Source: Gloeocapsa sp. PCC 7428 (lineage in GTDB: Bacteria; Cyanobacteriota; Cyanobacteriia; Cyanobacteriales; Chroococcidiopsidaceae). Taken from it: a DNA stretch of 64,000 nucleotides. The notes beneath the pieces are model-generated. The model was not told the DNA's origin. It saw only the letters and a program-made list of their open reading frames with translations, and made no database searches. Positions 17,997 through 27,861 of this stretch are shown here, in pieces. Location: the NCBI RefSeq assembly GCF_000317555.1, contig NC_019745.1, positions 682,001 to 746,000 on the forward strand, in the 5' to 3' direction. Every line of letters starts with the position of its first letter. Positions within the stretch are counted from its first letter, which is position 1. The position numbers were made by a program, and so were the translations under genes.

Positions 17997-18977
17997 GTGA
18001 AAAAAGTAGCGATCGCATTTGGTCTTTTAGGTTTAGTAAGTAGTGCGCTTGTCGGTTGTAATCAGCAAGCGAATCAAAGTGGAACTCAGACAAGTGGTCA
18101 AGGTGGTTCTCTTACCTCGGTAGGCGTTACTGTTGGCGATTTGGGTAATCCTTTCTTTGTGCAAATTGGTCGCGGTGCAGAAGCCGAAGCGCAAAAAATT
18201 GGTGGGGGGAATGTTAGAACCACGGTTGTTTCGAGTGGGTACGACTTGAACCAACAACTCAACCAAATGGAAAACTTTGTCGCCTCTGGTACCGATCTGA
18301 TTTTACTCAACGCTGCGGATAGTAAAGGAATTGCCCCCGCAGTTATTAACGCCAAGCAATCGGGGATTCCAGTCGTTGCTGTTGATGTAGATGCAGAAGG
18401 TGGTGTTGATGCGACGGTAACGTCAAACAACGTGCAAGCTGGTGAAATTAGTTGTCAGTATATCGTAGACCGCTTGAATGGGCAGGGTAATGTTGTCATC
18501 ATCAATGGTCCACCAGTTACCGCTGTTATTGACCGCGTGCGGGGTTGCGAGCAAGTTTTTGCGAAACATCCAGGTATCAATGTACTTTCTCGCGATCAAA
18601 ATGCTGAAGGTAGCCGCGATGGTGGATTACGCGTCATGAGCGATTTACTCACTTCCTTCCCCAGAATTGATGCTGTTTTTGCGATTAACGATCCTACAGG
18701 CATCGGTGCCGAACTTGCAGCGCAACAGGCAAAACGCAACGAATTTTTCATCGTTGGTGTCGATGGCGCACCTGAAGCGAAACAAGCGATTGAACGCGAA
18801 GGTAGCTTATTTGTTGCCACAGCAGCCCAAGATCCTTTTACGATGGCAGCGCGGGCGGTACAAGTGGGTAACGAGATTCTTCAAGGTAATCCACCCGCAG
18901 AATCAACTATTTTGATTCCAGTAACACTCATTACCCGCGATAACGTTGCCGAGTATCAAGGTTGGACAACTAACTAA
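17997..18977 (+). CDS. Sugar ABC transporter substrate-binding lipoprotein (RbsB-like)
   Basis: I place the start at the GTG at 17997, preceded by GGTGGAG with 6 bases spacing. This gives a 326-residue protein starting MKKVAIAFGLLGLVSSALVGC, a lipoprotein signal with lipobox LVGC. The mature part is a periplasmic-binding-protein type I fold (TVGDLGNPFFVQIGRGAE, INAADSKGIAPAV-like sugar cleft segments, AINDPTGIGAELA). It would capture a sugar or polyol in the periplasm for the ATPase and permease encoded next. The class covers ribose, xylose, allose and polyol binders; the actual ligand is not deducible. Confidence 0.88.
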   Translation: MKKVAIAFGLLGLVSSALVGCNQQANQSGTQTSGQGGSLTSVGVTVGDLGNPFFVQIGRGAEAEAQKIGGGNVRTTVVSSGYDLNQQLNQMENFVASGTDLILLNAADSKGIAPAVINAKQSGIPVVAVDVDAEGGVDATVTSNNVQAGEISCQYIVDRLNGQGNVVIINGPPVTAVIDRVRGCEQVFAKHPGINVLSRDQNAEGSRDGGLRVMSDLLTSFPRIDAVFAINDPTGIGAELAAQQAKRNEFFIVGVDGAPEAKQAIEREGSLFVATAAQDPFTMAARAVQVGNEILQGNPPAESTILIPVTLITRDNVAEYQGWTTN

Positions 18978-19008
18978 AGGGGTCAGAGGTCAGGGGTTAG
19001 AGGTCAGT
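18978..19008. repeat. Short GGTCAGA-type tandem repeat
   Basis: Degenerate 7-base units (GGTCAGA, GGTCAGG, GGTTAGA, GGTCAGT) immediately follow the stop codon of the binding-protein gene. The same kind of unit recurs near 48471 (complement) and 62081. Confidence 0.7.
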
Positions 19009-19092
19009 ATTAAAAGTTACATTAATTAGTACTGTATTTTACTGACTCCTGCCTTCTTGAGCAACTGAAAATCTCACATCTCAAAACCTAAA

Positions 19093-20616
19093 ATGGTAGT
19101 AGCGACTGAGACACCGATATTAGAAATGCAGGGGATTGGCAAGGAGTTTCACGGCGTACCTGCATTACAGAACGTAGATTTGCAGATTTTTCCTGGGGAA
19201 ATTCATGCCTTGATGGGTGAGAATGGTGCGGGAAAAAGTACGTTGATGAAGATTCTGGCTGGGGCGTATGCTGCGGATTCAGGAGAAATTCGGATTGATG
19301 GTAAACCTGTGCGGATTCACAATCCAAGTGACGCGCGTCGAGTCGGGATTGCAATTATTTACCAGGAATTGAACTTAGCACCGAATCTGAGTGTTGCTGA
19401 GAATATTTTCATGGGAAGTGAGATTACCAAAGCAGGTGCATTTCTCGACCAAGAACAAATGCAGCGAGAAGCTGCTGGCGTTTTAAATACTTTAGGCGCA
19501 AGTTTTGGACCAGGTACACTAGTTTCTAGTCTTTCGATCGCCGAACAACAACAAGTTGAAATCGCGCGTGCCTTGAAAGATAAAAGCCGCATTCTGATTA
19601 TGGATGAACCAACAGCGGCACTTTCGGATCGCGAGACAGAAAGATTGTTTCAGATTGTGCGGCGCTTGCGCAATGATGGCATTGCGATTATTTATATCAG
19701 CCACCGCATGGATGAGGTTTATGCCCTAGCAGATCGCATTAGTGTCCTGCGCGATGGAGAATACATTGGCAGTTTGCTGCACAGTGAAATTTCTGCGGAA
19801 AAATTGATTCAAATGATGGTGGGAAGACCACTACAAGATTTGTATCAACGTCAGCCCTCGCCGCGCGGGCGTGTCGTTTTGGAAGTGACAAATTTAAGCG
19901 ACGGGCGCAAAGTGCAACCAGCAAGCTTGCAACTTCATGCAGGAGAAATTGTTGGTTTGTCAGGGTTAGTCGGTGCTGGAAGAACCGAGTTAGCAAGGTT
20001 GATTTTTGGGGCTGATGCGAGTGTCAGTGGAGAAGTTGTTTTAGAAGGACGCAAATTAAAGATTTCTAGCCCAGCTGATGCTATTCGTGCAGGGATTGGT
20101 TATGTCCCAGAAGATCGTAAAGACCAAGGTTTGTTTCTAGAGATGAGTTCGCGCCAGAATATCACGATGAATGTGTTTGGGCGCGAGTCGAAAGCTGGTG
20201 TCGTCAATTGGAAGGCGATTGGTGATATTGCCGCCAAAGCAGTTGATAATCTGCAAATTCGCCTTGCTAGCTTATCGATCAGGGCGATGGATCTTTCTGG
20301 CGGTAATCAACAAAAGCTACTCTTGGCGCGGTGGTTAGCAATTAGTCCCAAGGTGTTGTTACTCGATGAACCGACACGCGGGGTAGATATTGGCGCGAAA
20401 AACGAGATTTATCACATTATTGCCGCATTAGCAGCACAAGGAGTCGCAGTTTTGATGATTTCGAGTGAACTACCTGAAATTATTGGCATGAGCGATCGCG
20501 TATTAGTCATGCGCGAAGGTGTTTTAGTCGGCGAACTTGATAACTCTCCTGGGCAAGAAATTACTCAAGAAAACATTATGACGTATGCAACAGGCGCAGC
20601 AGAGGTAGCACCATGA
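19093..20616 (+). CDS. Sugar ABC transporter ATPase, tandem domains (RbsA-like)
   Basis: The 507-residue protein carries two ABC ATPase domains. The first has Walker [10 protein letters not shown], signature [15 protein letters not shown] and Walker [12 protein letters not shown]. The second has an altered P-loop [10 protein letters not shown] and a good signature [15 protein letters not shown] with [18 protein letters not shown]. This degenerate second Walker A is normal for carbohydrate-uptake transporter 2 ATPases such as RbsA/XylG/MglA. It powers uptake of the ligand bound by the upstream lipoprotein. Its stop overlaps the permease start by 4 bases (ATGA). Confidence 0.92.
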   Translation: MVVATETPILEMQGIGKEFHGVPALQNVDLQIFPGEIHALMGENGAGKSTLMKILAGAYAADSGEIRIDGKPVRIHNPSDARRVGIAIIYQELNLAPNLSVAENIFMGSEITKAGAFLDQEQMQREAAGVLNTLGASFGPGTLVSSLSIAEQQQVEIARALKDKSRILIMDEPTAALSDRETERLFQIVRRLRNDGIAIIYISHRMDEVYALADRISVLRDGEYIGSLLHSEISAEKLIQMMVGRPLQDLYQRQPSPRGRVVLEVTNLSDGRKVQPASLQLHAGEIVGLSGLVGAGRTELARLIFGADASVSGEVVLEGRKLKISSPADAIRAGIGYVPEDRKDQGLFLEMSSRQNITMNVFGRESKAGVVNWKAIGDIAAKAVDNLQIRLASLSIRAMDLSGGNQQKLLLARWLAISPKVLLLDEPTRGVDIGAKNEIYHIIAALAAQGVAVLMISSELPEIIGMSDRVLVMREGVLVGELDNSPGQEITQENIMTYATGAAEVAP

Positions 20617-21614
20617 AGCAAATGCAACTTAAACCAGCAAGAAGTAGAATCAATCGCGATCGCACGCGCAAACGCAATCGAGTTGGTAATTTATTTCAAA
20701 TTGCTGGGATTCTGCCAATTCTGATTATTATTTGCATTTTATTCGCGTTCCTCACTCCTAACTTTCTCACGGTAGGTAATTTGATCAACGTCGTTCGCCA
20801 AGCATCGATTAATATCGTGCTAGCAACAGGAATGACGTTTGTCATTTTGACTGGTGGAATTGATCTATCCGTAGGTGCAATCTTAGCTGTCTGTGCCGTT
20901 GTCTCTGTTGTTATTTCACTCCTGCCAGGATTTAGCATACTTGCCGTCCCAGCAGCTTTAGCCGTAGGGTTACTCTTGGGTATACTTAATGGTGCGCTAA
21001 TTGCGTATTTGGATCTTCCACCATTTATTGTGACGCTGGGTGGATTAACCGGATTGCGCGGTGTTGCTTATTTGTTAGCAAACGGAACAACGGTAATAAA
21101 TCCTAATTTAAATTTTGCTTGGATTGGAAATAATTACTTAGGACCAATTCCCTGGTTGGTGATCATTGCGTTATTAACGGTATTAGTAAGTTGGTTTATT
21201 TTGCGCCGTACTGTTCTTGGGGTGCAAATTTATGCGGTGGGTGGTAACGCCCGCGCTGCGCGGTTAACGGGAATTAAAGTTAGTTATGTCCTGTTATTTG
21301 TCTACGGCGTAAGTGGTTTGCTTTCCGGTTTAGCTGGCGTTATGAGTGCAAGTCGCCTTTACAGCGCAACCGGAATTTTAGGTACAGGCTACGAACTTGA
21401 TGCGATCGCCGCTGTTATTCTGGGAGGAACAAGTTTCGCAGGTGGCGTTGGGACAATTATCGGGACTTTAATCGGTGCTTTGATTATTGCTACGCTTAAT
21501 AATGGCTTGACGCTGTTAAATATCTCTTTCTTCTGGCAATTGGTCGTGAAAGGTTTAGTGATCATTACCGCTGTGATTATCGATCGCTTGCGGACGCGTT
21601 CTAGAAGTCGCTAG
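20613..21614 (+). CDS. Sugar ABC transporter permease (RbsC-like)
   Basis: The 333-residue membrane protein has a basic N terminus, then about 8-10 helices of the ribose/xylose permease family. Conserved segments are [40 protein letters not shown] and [20 protein letters not shown]. It forms the channel with the RbsA-like ATPase in the plasma membrane. Overlap with the ATPase gene shows translational coupling. After its stop there are about 180 bases containing an interspersed hairpin repeat before the second FGGY kinase. Confidence 0.92.
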   Translation: MKQMQLKPARSRINRDRTRKRNRVGNLFQIAGILPILIIICILFAFLTPNFLTVGNLINVVRQASINIVLATGMTFVILTGGIDLSVGAILAVCAVVSVVISLLPGFSILAVPAALAVGLLLGILNGALIAYLDLPPFIVTLGGLTGLRGVAYLLANGTTVINPNLNFAWIGNNYLGPIPWLVIIALLTVLVSWFILRRTVLGVQIYAVGGNARAARLTGIKVSYVLLFVYGVSGLLSGLAGVMSASRLYSATGILGTGYELDAIAAVILGGTSFAGGVGTIIGTLIGALIIATLNNGLTLLNISFFWQLVVKGLVIITAVIIDRLRTRSRSR

Positions 21615-21720
21615 TTTGATAGAAGAAAGCTTTGTCGTTAAAACCGTAGCTACGCAAGAAGCAGAAAAGAAATGATTTTAAACCACTTCTGGGAGCAGTT
21701 TACCCGAACCTGACGGGTGA

Positions 21721-21770
21721 GTCCACGCAAGTGGACTTAGTTTTTTAGCCGCGACTTTAGTCGCTAGGCG
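21721..21770 (+). repeat. Interspersed hairpin repeat (copy 1)
   Basis: GTCCACGCAAGTGGAC (stem GTCCAC/GTGGAC) at 21721-21736 is followed by a T-rich spacer and AGCCGCGACTTTAGTCGCTAGGC, with GCGACT/AGTCGC as a second stem. A related copy lies at 46186-46236. It may also terminate the sugar importer transcript because a run of six T follows the first stem. Confidence 0.75.
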
Positions 21771-21792
21771 TTCCATTAAATTCACATAGAAT

Positions 21793-23241
21793 ATGCTACT
21801 TGGCATCGATCTCGGTACTAGTTCGGTTAAAGCATTACTGTTAGACACTCATGGCACTGTCGTTAGTGAAGCGTCTTGTGCGTATGCTGTGAAAGCACCA
21901 CAGCCAGGATGGGCGGAAACTAACCCCGAACAGTGGTGGAATGCTGTTGCGATCGCCGTTAAAAAAGCGGTAAAAAATCCAGCAGATGTACAAGCGATCG
22001 CGCTTTCTGGGCAAATGCACGGTGTTGTTTTAACTGATACAGAAGGTACGCCATTACGTCCGGCAATTCTTTGGGCAGATACGCGATCGAGTGAAATGCT
22101 GCACGAATATCATGCACTCGATGCCGATCTTCGTACTAAGCTGGCAAACCCCATCGCGGCAGGCATGGCAGGCGCAAGTTTATTATGGTTACGTCAGTAC
22201 GAACCCGAAGTTTATACAAAGGCGCGATGGGTACTGCAACCAAAAGACTGGTTACGCTTGCGCCTCACAGGAAAAGTCGCCGCCGAACCTTCCGATGCGT
22301 CAGGCACACTGCTGTATGATGTTGTCTCCGATTGCTGGGCGCTGGATGTTGTTGAAGCCTTAGAATTACGTTTTGATTGGCTACCCGAACTCTTACCAGC
22401 AAGTCGTAGCATCGCTGGGAATTTAACATCGCCAGCCTCATCATATCTTGAGTTAATTGTCAATACTCCTGTTATTGCAGGTGCAGCTGATACCGCCGCT
22501 GCTGCTTTGGGTAATGGTTTAATTCAATCAGGAACCGTGCAACTTACCGTAGGATCTGCGGCACAAATCATCACACCGCGATCGCAGCCAAGCGTCGATC
22601 CTCACGGTCGTACACATCTGTATCGCGCCGCGTTACCGCAGCAGTGGTATACATTAGCAGCGATTCAAAATGCGGGACTCGCGTTAGAGTGGGTGAAAGG
22701 CGTTTTAGGTTACAGTTGGGAGCAAGTGTATGCTGAGGCGTTTACAGTTCCACCAGGGTGCGAAGGGTTGACGTTTTTACCGTATCTTACAGGCGATCGC
22801 ACTCCGCACCTCAATCCACACGCACGCGGTGCTTGGGTAGGGTTAGGGCTACATCACACGCGCGCCCACTTAATGCGGGCGGCTTTAGAAGGAGTTGCGT
22901 TTAGCTTGAAGCAAGGCTTAGAGGCGATTACAGCAACGGGTGTCACCGTGACTCAATTACGCTTAGCTGGCGGTGGTACTCTGGAACTTGCGTGGCAACA
23001 ATTGCTCGCTGATGTCTTACAAGTTCCACTCTACACGACAACGATCGCAGCAGCTTCAGCACGCGGCGCAGCAATTTTGGCAGGTATGGGGATTGGCGTA
23101 TTTCAAGATGCGATCGCCACACCAACATCTGCACACGCAATAACACCAGATAACCCAGATTCCGCTTTAGAAGCAGCTTGGCAACGGTATCAATCACTGT
23201 ATCCATCGTTACATCGATGGCAAAGTTATTTAGGAGATTGA
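21793..23241 (+). CDS. FGGY-family carbohydrate kinase, xylulokinase-like (second copy)
   Basis: The 482-residue kinase has LLGIDLGTSSVKALLLD at the N terminus, then ALSGQMHGVVLTD and LRPAILWADTRS. Further features are AGAADTAAAALGNG and a C-terminal LAGGGTLELAWQQLLADVL. These place it in the xylulokinase branch like the 15892 copy, but the two are clearly different proteins rather than a recent duplication. Its stop is one base before the ATG of the ManA-like gene, so the two are probably co-translated. It would phosphorylate a ketose or polyol released by the importer. Confidence 0.87.
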   Translation: MLLGIDLGTSSVKALLLDTHGTVVSEASCAYAVKAPQPGWAETNPEQWWNAVAIAVKKAVKNPADVQAIALSGQMHGVVLTDTEGTPLRPAILWADTRSSEMLHEYHALDADLRTKLANPIAAGMAGASLLWLRQYEPEVYTKARWVLQPKDWLRLRLTGKVAAEPSDASGTLLYDVVSDCWALDVVEALELRFDWLPELLPASRSIAGNLTSPASSYLELIVNTPVIAGAADTAAAALGNGLIQSGTVQLTVGSAAQIITPRSQPSVDPHGRTHLYRAALPQQWYTLAAIQNAGLALEWVKGVLGYSWEQVYAEAFTVPPGCEGLTFLPYLTGDRTPHLNPHARGAWVGLGLHHTRAHLMRAALEGVAFSLKQGLEAITATGVTVTQLRLAGGGTLELAWQQLLADVLQVPLYTTTIAAASARGAAILAGMGIGVFQDAIATPTSAHAITPDNPDSALEAAWQRYQSLYPSLHRWQSYLGD

Positions 23242-23242
23242 A

Positions 23243-24313
23243 ATGAATTGGTATCCGATTAAATTAACAACGCACATTCGTAAGTATGCATTTGGGGAAA
23301 GAGCGATCGCCGATAAACTTGGCAAGCAAAATTTACCTTCAGAAGGTGTCATTGCCGAAACTTGGGAAATTAGCGATTATCAAGATACAACAGGAACCGT
23401 TATCAGTGGTGCGTTTGCAGGTCGCACACTCCATGATTTAGTCACCGAGTATCCTAATGAACTTGTCGGTTCAGGTTGGCGTGGTCCACACTTTCCCATC
23501 CTCGAAAAGTTTCTTGATGCTTCGCATATGCTACCCGTGCATCTTCATGCAGACGATGAAACCGCGAAGCGCGTCTACAATGAACCTAATGGTAAAACCG
23601 AAGCTTGGCATATTGTTTGGGCTGCACCTGATGCAACGGTTTTAGCGGGACTTAAAGCCGATTTTTCGCGCGAACAACTCTTTGATGCATTTGTTGCGCA
23701 AGATTACGACTCGGTGATGGTACGTCACCCGATTCAAACTGGAGATACAGTTTACGTACCTGCGGGAATTATTCACTCATTTGGTCCTGATGCACTCGTA
23801 TTTGAAGTACAACAAACATCCGATTTAGGTAATTCGGTGATGCCTACAGATTTGTATGGTAAGCAACTGAGTCAAGAAAAGTGGTACGCGAATATTAACA
23901 AAGTATTAGATGAACTGCGTACACATTACCAACCACATCCCAATTCAGGACTAGAAATACAACAGGGCGCAAACCGTCGGATTTTTTGTTGTGCAGGACC
24001 ATATTTTGCACTTGAACGCTTGTTACTGAGCGAACCTTACACCGAACCATCCCATCCACATCGCTGTACCACACTCACAAACGTCGGCGATCCGGTACAA
24101 CTAGAGTTTAGCGGAGGAAGCGAACAATTAGGACGTGCAGAGTCATGTATTTTACCCGCAATTATTGGAGACATACGTATTATTCCTGACAAAAGTGCAA
24201 CTTTGATTGCTGGCTATGTTCCTGATTTACAACAAGATGTGATTGCACCTTTACGTGCCGCAGGTTATCAAGAGGAACAAATTCAAAGTTTAGGTGATGT
24301 TGATCTGAGTTGA
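23243..24313 (+). CDS. Class I mannose-6-phosphate isomerase-like cupin enzyme
   Basis: The 356-residue protein resembles ManA-type phosphohexomutases. It has a metal-binding cupin motif MLPVHLHADDETAKRVYNEP with downstream KTEAWHIVW, and a second segment DTVYVPAGIIHSFGPDALVFEVQQTSDLG that supplies a further histidine and glutamine/glutamate. The class interconverts mannose-6-P or related aldose phosphates with the ketose phosphate. It follows the second FGGY kinase by one base, so its substrate is probably the product of, or an alternative entry into, the same sugar pathway. Whether it acts on mannose-6-P or another sugar phosphate is open. Confidence 0.8.
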   Translation: MNWYPIKLTTHIRKYAFGERAIADKLGKQNLPSEGVIAETWEISDYQDTTGTVISGAFAGRTLHDLVTEYPNELVGSGWRGPHFPILEKFLDASHMLPVHLHADDETAKRVYNEPNGKTEAWHIVWAAPDATVLAGLKADFSREQLFDAFVAQDYDSVMVRHPIQTGDTVYVPAGIIHSFGPDALVFEVQQTSDLGNSVMPTDLYGKQLSQEKWYANINKVLDELRTHYQPHPNSGLEIQQGANRRIFCCAGPYFALERLLLSEPYTEPSHPHRCTTLTNVGDPVQLEFSGGSEQLGRAESCILPAIIGDIRIIPDKSATLIAGYVPDLQQDVIAPLRAAGYQEEQIQSLGDVDLS

Positions 24314-24641
24314 TGATACACTGTGATCGCTTAATAGAGTATCTAATTGAACTGTCGTTTAAGAAATAAACTGCTTCATGCAACGCGACTCAATTACATC
24401 GCGGCATACAGCTAATGCAGTTTTGAAGTAAGCATGATTGCTTAAAGCATTTTAAGATCAACGAATTGACGATCAAGGCGATCGCACTTGCAGACAAGTA
24501 ATGAAAGTAAAGTGTTAAAGATATATCGTTAGATAGGATAATCGGTAATAGATATTTTTTCAATGACCAGTTACCAGCCCTTAAGTTGTATTTATTTTTA
24601 CCCACTTACTTAAAAGTGAAACAGGCGTTTCTAGGGCAAAT
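24314..24641. other. Intergenic stretch
   Basis: About 330 bases between the sugar operon and the nucleotidyltransferase gene. Apart from a HIP1-like octamer near 24480 I see no defensible element. Confidence 0.4.
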
Positions 24642-24932
24642 ATGAAAACATTAGATGATGTTAAGCAAGTTTTGAGCCAGAGTAAACCGCGATTGCGACA
24701 GTATCAAGTGACGAAGCTGGGTATTTTTGGCTCCTATGCGAGGGGAGAACAAACAATAGATAGCGATCTTGATATTTTGATTGACTACGATCAAGCTCCA
24801 ACATTATTCCAACTTGTGGAGTTGCGAGACTATCTTAGTGAGCAAGTGGGCTTAAAGGTTGACTTAGTGACTAAAAACGGACTTAAGCCAAGAATTCAAG
24901 CGCGGGTTCTGTCAGAAGTTGTCTATGTATGA
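24642..24932 (+). CDS. mntA: MntA-like minimal nucleotidyltransferase antitoxin
   Basis: The 96-residue protein has the exact GSX10DXD motif of minimal nucleotidyltransferases ([15 protein letters not shown] at about residues 29-43) and a third acidic residue in KVDLVT. MntA antitoxins inactivate HepT toxins by adding AMP units to the tyrosine of the HepT RX4HXY motif. The stop overlaps the ATG of the downstream hepT frame by 4 bases (ATGA), the standard arrangement of this toxin-antitoxin pair. The toxin partner here is interrupted, so the antitoxin may be left without its normal target unless it acts on another HepT in the genome. Confidence 0.88.
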   Translation: MKTLDDVKQVLSQSKPRLRQYQVTKLGIFGSYARGEQTIDSDLDILIDYDQAPTLFQLVELRDYLSEQVGLKVDLVTKNGLKPRIQARVLSEVVYV

Positions 24933-25270
24933 CAAAACGCTCTTTATTAGAATATCTTGATGATATTTTGGAGACGATTGCTGATATTGAAACTTTCACT
25001 GATGCTGTTGACTTTAATCAATTCCAACAAAACCGAGAGAAAGTTTTAGCCGTTATCAAATCCATTGAAATTTTAGGGGAAGCCGTTAAGAAAATTCCTG
25101 ATGAAATTCGTGAAAAACATCCTCAGATTTCTTGGCGCTCGATTGCTGGTATGAGAGATATTTGAGTACACGAATATTAGGGAGTTGATGTTGCTGTTGT
25201 TTGGTCTACTGTCAAAGAAGGTATTCCACCCTTGAAGGCTGTCATTACTGAAATTAGACAAAGCTTGTAA
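24929..25270 (+). pseudogene. hepT: HepT-like (DUF86) toxin, broken by two in-frame stops
   Basis: The 114-codon frame is open through MRDI, then meets TGA at 25163-25165 and TAG at 25178-25180. It continues in the same frame as VHEY, GVDVAVVWSTVKEG and on to a natural stop at 25268-25270. Normal HepT reads about GMRDxLxHEYFGVD, so both stops are single-base-type changes within or just after the RX4HXY RNase motif. The translated product ends at 78 residues and lacks the catalytic histidine and the tyrosine that MntA modifies. No frameshift is needed. It is probably a recently inactivated toxin, but a sequencing error in one codon would not explain two stops. Confidence 0.88.
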
Positions 25271-25447
25271 TGGTTGGTTTTTATCCTATTCACATTATGC
25301 TTAGACGCTTCTTCGGCTTGTCTGTGACATCGCACCTCCAGAAAAATTTTAACGCGAGTATTTCGGTGTTTGTGGCGGCGATCGCACCGATTGTCCTTTA
25401 GCTGTAGAGCGATTTGTGCCAAAATTGGAATTAGGTCAACTCTTGCT

Positions 25448-25687
25448 GTGGAACTGGAACAATACTTTGACTTTCTTCGTGCGGATGATATCCGATTGAA
25501 AGCGGCGCGCATGGGCATTGAAACGATTCTCTACTATTTGCATAACCAAACTCAGATGACTCAGTACCTAACAGAGTGGTTGGGCTACTGTGCTCAAGGG
25601 GAGCGAGAACAGGACGAAAATCCATCGGCGATCGTTGCTCGTTTGAAGCAGATTAAGGCAGAACGCAGCGTTACAGCGCATGGTTAG
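25448..25687 (+). pseudogene. DUF433 family gene with internal in-frame deletion
   Basis: From the GTG at 25448 the frame encodes VELEQYFDFLRADDIRLKAA and then RMGIETILYYLHNQ, 79 residues in all. In full DUF433 proteins the GIETIL segment is followed by about 25-30 residues (a helix-turn-helix-like part ending in VYATILYYL). Here the two ATIL/ETIL-like ends are joined directly, as if deleted by recombination between similar short sequences. The downstream tail EWLGYCAQGEREQDENPSAI is typical of the family. DUF433 proteins are often antitoxin-like partners of DUF5615 toxins; no such gene is present. The 180 bases upstream, after hepT, hold no gene. Confidence 0.65.
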
Positions 25688-25797
25688 GTATTTGATTATC
25701 GATGCCAAATCACTTGATTGAACATCTTAATCGTGGACAGCATATTCCTGGTATTTTTGTGCTAAGACCAAAGGCATCTTTTTAAGGAGATTCTCTA

Positions 25798-26265
25798 ATG
25801 TCCCCAACCCAGAATCTAAACTCCCTCTATGAGCAAGATATTTTGTTGTGGTCAGAAGACACAGTTGCCAAGCTGAAGGCACGGGATTTTGACCATCTGG
25901 ATATTGAACATTTGATCGAAGAGGTTGAAGCATTGGGAATTTCCCAAAAAAAGGAGTTGATTAGCCGCCTGATTGTCTTATTAGAACATTTACTAAAACG
26001 GCTGTATGTGAACTTATCTAATGACTACAACGGTTGGGAGCGAACGATTCGGACTCAGCGGGGAGAGCTAGAAATTTTGTTGGATGCAGTGCCCAGTTTG
26101 AGCAGTCGCTGGGAACCTAGTTTTGATAAGGCTTGGCAAATCGCGCTAAAAAATGTGCGTAAGGAATATCCTCAAATCACCTTTCCTTCCGAATGGCAGT
26201 ACGATCGCTCAATTGAGCCTATATTAAATGGGGACTTTTGGCTGGAATCATCTGAGGAGAACTAA
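25798..26265 (+). CDS. DUF29 family protein
   Basis: The 155-residue protein matches DUF29, a family strongly expanded in cyanobacteria. It has LYEQDILLWSEDTVAKLKAR near the N terminus, then DHLDIEHLIEEVEALG, and RLIVLLEHLLKRLY with NGWERTIRTQR. It ends with a region containing YPQITFPSEWQYD. It is helical and cytosolic, with no known activity. AAGGAG lies upstream of the ATG. It lies in a zone of small toxin-antitoxin-like and nuclease-like genes (MntA-HepT remnant, DUF433 remnant, Rpn-family protein). Confidence 0.88.
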   Translation: MSPTQNLNSLYEQDILLWSEDTVAKLKARDFDHLDIEHLIEEVEALGISQKKELISRLIVLLEHLLKRLYVNLSNDYNGWERTIRTQRGELEILLDAVPSLSSRWEPSFDKAWQIALKNVRKEYPQITFPSEWQYDRSIEPILNGDFWLESSEEN

Positions 26266-26768
26266 TCTGCTATTCAATCGATACAGATTGGCAGATTCTA
26301 GTTTTCATCGGTATGTGGCAAAAGCAGGTTATTTGGTTGATTGGGGATTGTAGGAAACGATGATTTTACCGATTAATGTTGGGAACAAGTGAACTTCTTT
26401 ACTCAATGTTTGAGCGTTTGTTATGTTAGGTGATGCGTAAAGCCTTCGGCATACCAGAAAAGCGCAGCGTAACGCAGACTACAATAGGGGGTATAGTACT
26501 CCTGCCAAATTTTATTACTGATTGCGATATTAAGTGATGCGATCGCATCTCAACCATTGCCACTTTAGAAAAGTTTTATGACTGATTACTGAGGTGAAGC
26601 GATCGCACAAGATGAATATAAATTAGGAATGATTTAAGCGCTTGTAAAGTAGCTAGATACAGTGACATTGCATTGAACAATCTATCAAGCAAGTATTGCA
26701 GGACTAAGCAATGGCACAAATTATGTAAAAAATTGGGGTATTTTGGGATGATGTAGCGACTTAATTAG
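26266..26768. other. Intergenic stretch in accessory zone
   Basis: About 500 bases with two HIP1-like sites and the fragment gcgtaaagccttcggcatac followed by agcgcagcgtaacgcagac, a style of sequence often repeated between cyanobacterial genes. No open frame with family resemblance was seen, but it may contain decayed gene remnants. Confidence 0.4.
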
Positions 26769-27626
26769 ATGATGGTCAAACGCGCCGATGTCAGCACCAA
26801 AAAGTTAATTAGTCTCGCCCCCGATAACTGGATAAAATGGGTAACGCAGATACCCGATATTATAGTAGAGGAAATTCTCGACTCCGAATTTCAGTGGATT
26901 AGCCGCGAAAGTGATGTGTTAATCCGCGTTGACAGTCAACAATACGGTGAATTTCTCGTTCTCAACGAACTACAACTGCGTCCTTCATCGCAAATGCCGC
27001 GTCGAATGCGTGCCTATGCCGCCTTAGCCGAAGAAAAATACAAGTTGCCAACTTACCCTGTATTAATTAACATTTTGAAAATTAATGATGAGGAAATACC
27101 TAATAAATTTGAATCAAATATTGCGGGGTTACAAGCAAGGCAAGATTATCGCGTAATTAATTTGTGGGAAGTTGATGTCAATATTGTCTTTAACCAACCG
27201 TTACCCTCGTTGCTGCCGTTTGTGCCGATTCTTCAAGGAGGGGAAAAGGAGTCTACAATTAGAGAAGCACTGCGGATTTTGCGGAGTAACGAACAGTTAA
27301 GTCAACTAGAAACGGTATTGGCATTTTTTGCTACCTTTGTGATCGAGAGTAGATTAGTACAAGAGATTATGAGGTGGGATATGGCTGTGTTACGTGAATC
27401 GCCTTGGTATCAAGAAATTGAGCAGCGTGGAGTAGAACGTGGACGGCGAGAGAACATTTTATCGAACATCGAAATGAGTTTAGAGGTAAAATTTGGCAGT
27501 GAGGGCTTGGAATTAATGCCCCAAATTACCCAAATTTCCGATTTAGAGCAGCTAAAGGAAATCTTACGTAATATTATCGTGGCAAATACGATTGTAGAAC
27601 TGCGGGATGCATTGTTACCAAACTAG
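26769..27626 (+). CDS. Rpn-family (PD-(D/E)XK) nuclease/transposase-like protein
   Basis: The 285-residue protein starts DVSTKKLISLAPDNWIKWVT and shows the Rpn/PD-(D/E)XK core. Its conserved pieces are EILDSEFQWISRESDVLIRV, EFLVLNELQLRP and YPVLINILKIND, followed by LQARQDYRVINLWEVD. The C-terminal tail (ISDLEQLKEILRNI) is of the kind found in cyanobacterial members with a DUF4351-like end. E. coli RpnA is a DNA endonuclease promoting RecA-independent recombination; the cyanobacterial members are multiplied but unstudied. The layout looks complete. Two consecutive ATG codons open the frame. Confidence 0.8.
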   Translation: MMVKRADVSTKKLISLAPDNWIKWVTQIPDIIVEEILDSEFQWISRESDVLIRVDSQQYGEFLVLNELQLRPSSQMPRRMRAYAALAEEKYKLPTYPVLINILKINDEEIPNKFESNIAGLQARQDYRVINLWEVDVNIVFNQPLPSLLPFVPILQGGEKESTIREALRILRSNEQLSQLETVLAFFATFVIESRLVQEIMRWDMAVLRESPWYQEIEQRGVERGRRENILSNIEMSLEVKFGSEGLELMPQITQISDLEQLKEILRNIIVANTIVELRDALLPN

Positions 27627-27861
27627 CAACAATACAACACAGTCATAATTACACGTCCATAGACATTCCACTAGTTGAATTTCCACTTCATTCTCTGGGA
27701 ATTTTGCAGAGCATAAACTGTTGAGTTGCTCAAAGAGTGCGATCGCTAATAAGACATTTACTACTTCAATCCCTGAATTGTTTAATAAGTGATAATCCTA
27801 TCGAGAAACTGTGGCGATCGCAAGATTTGCAGATAACCAGTATGTAATTGGACAGCACAGT

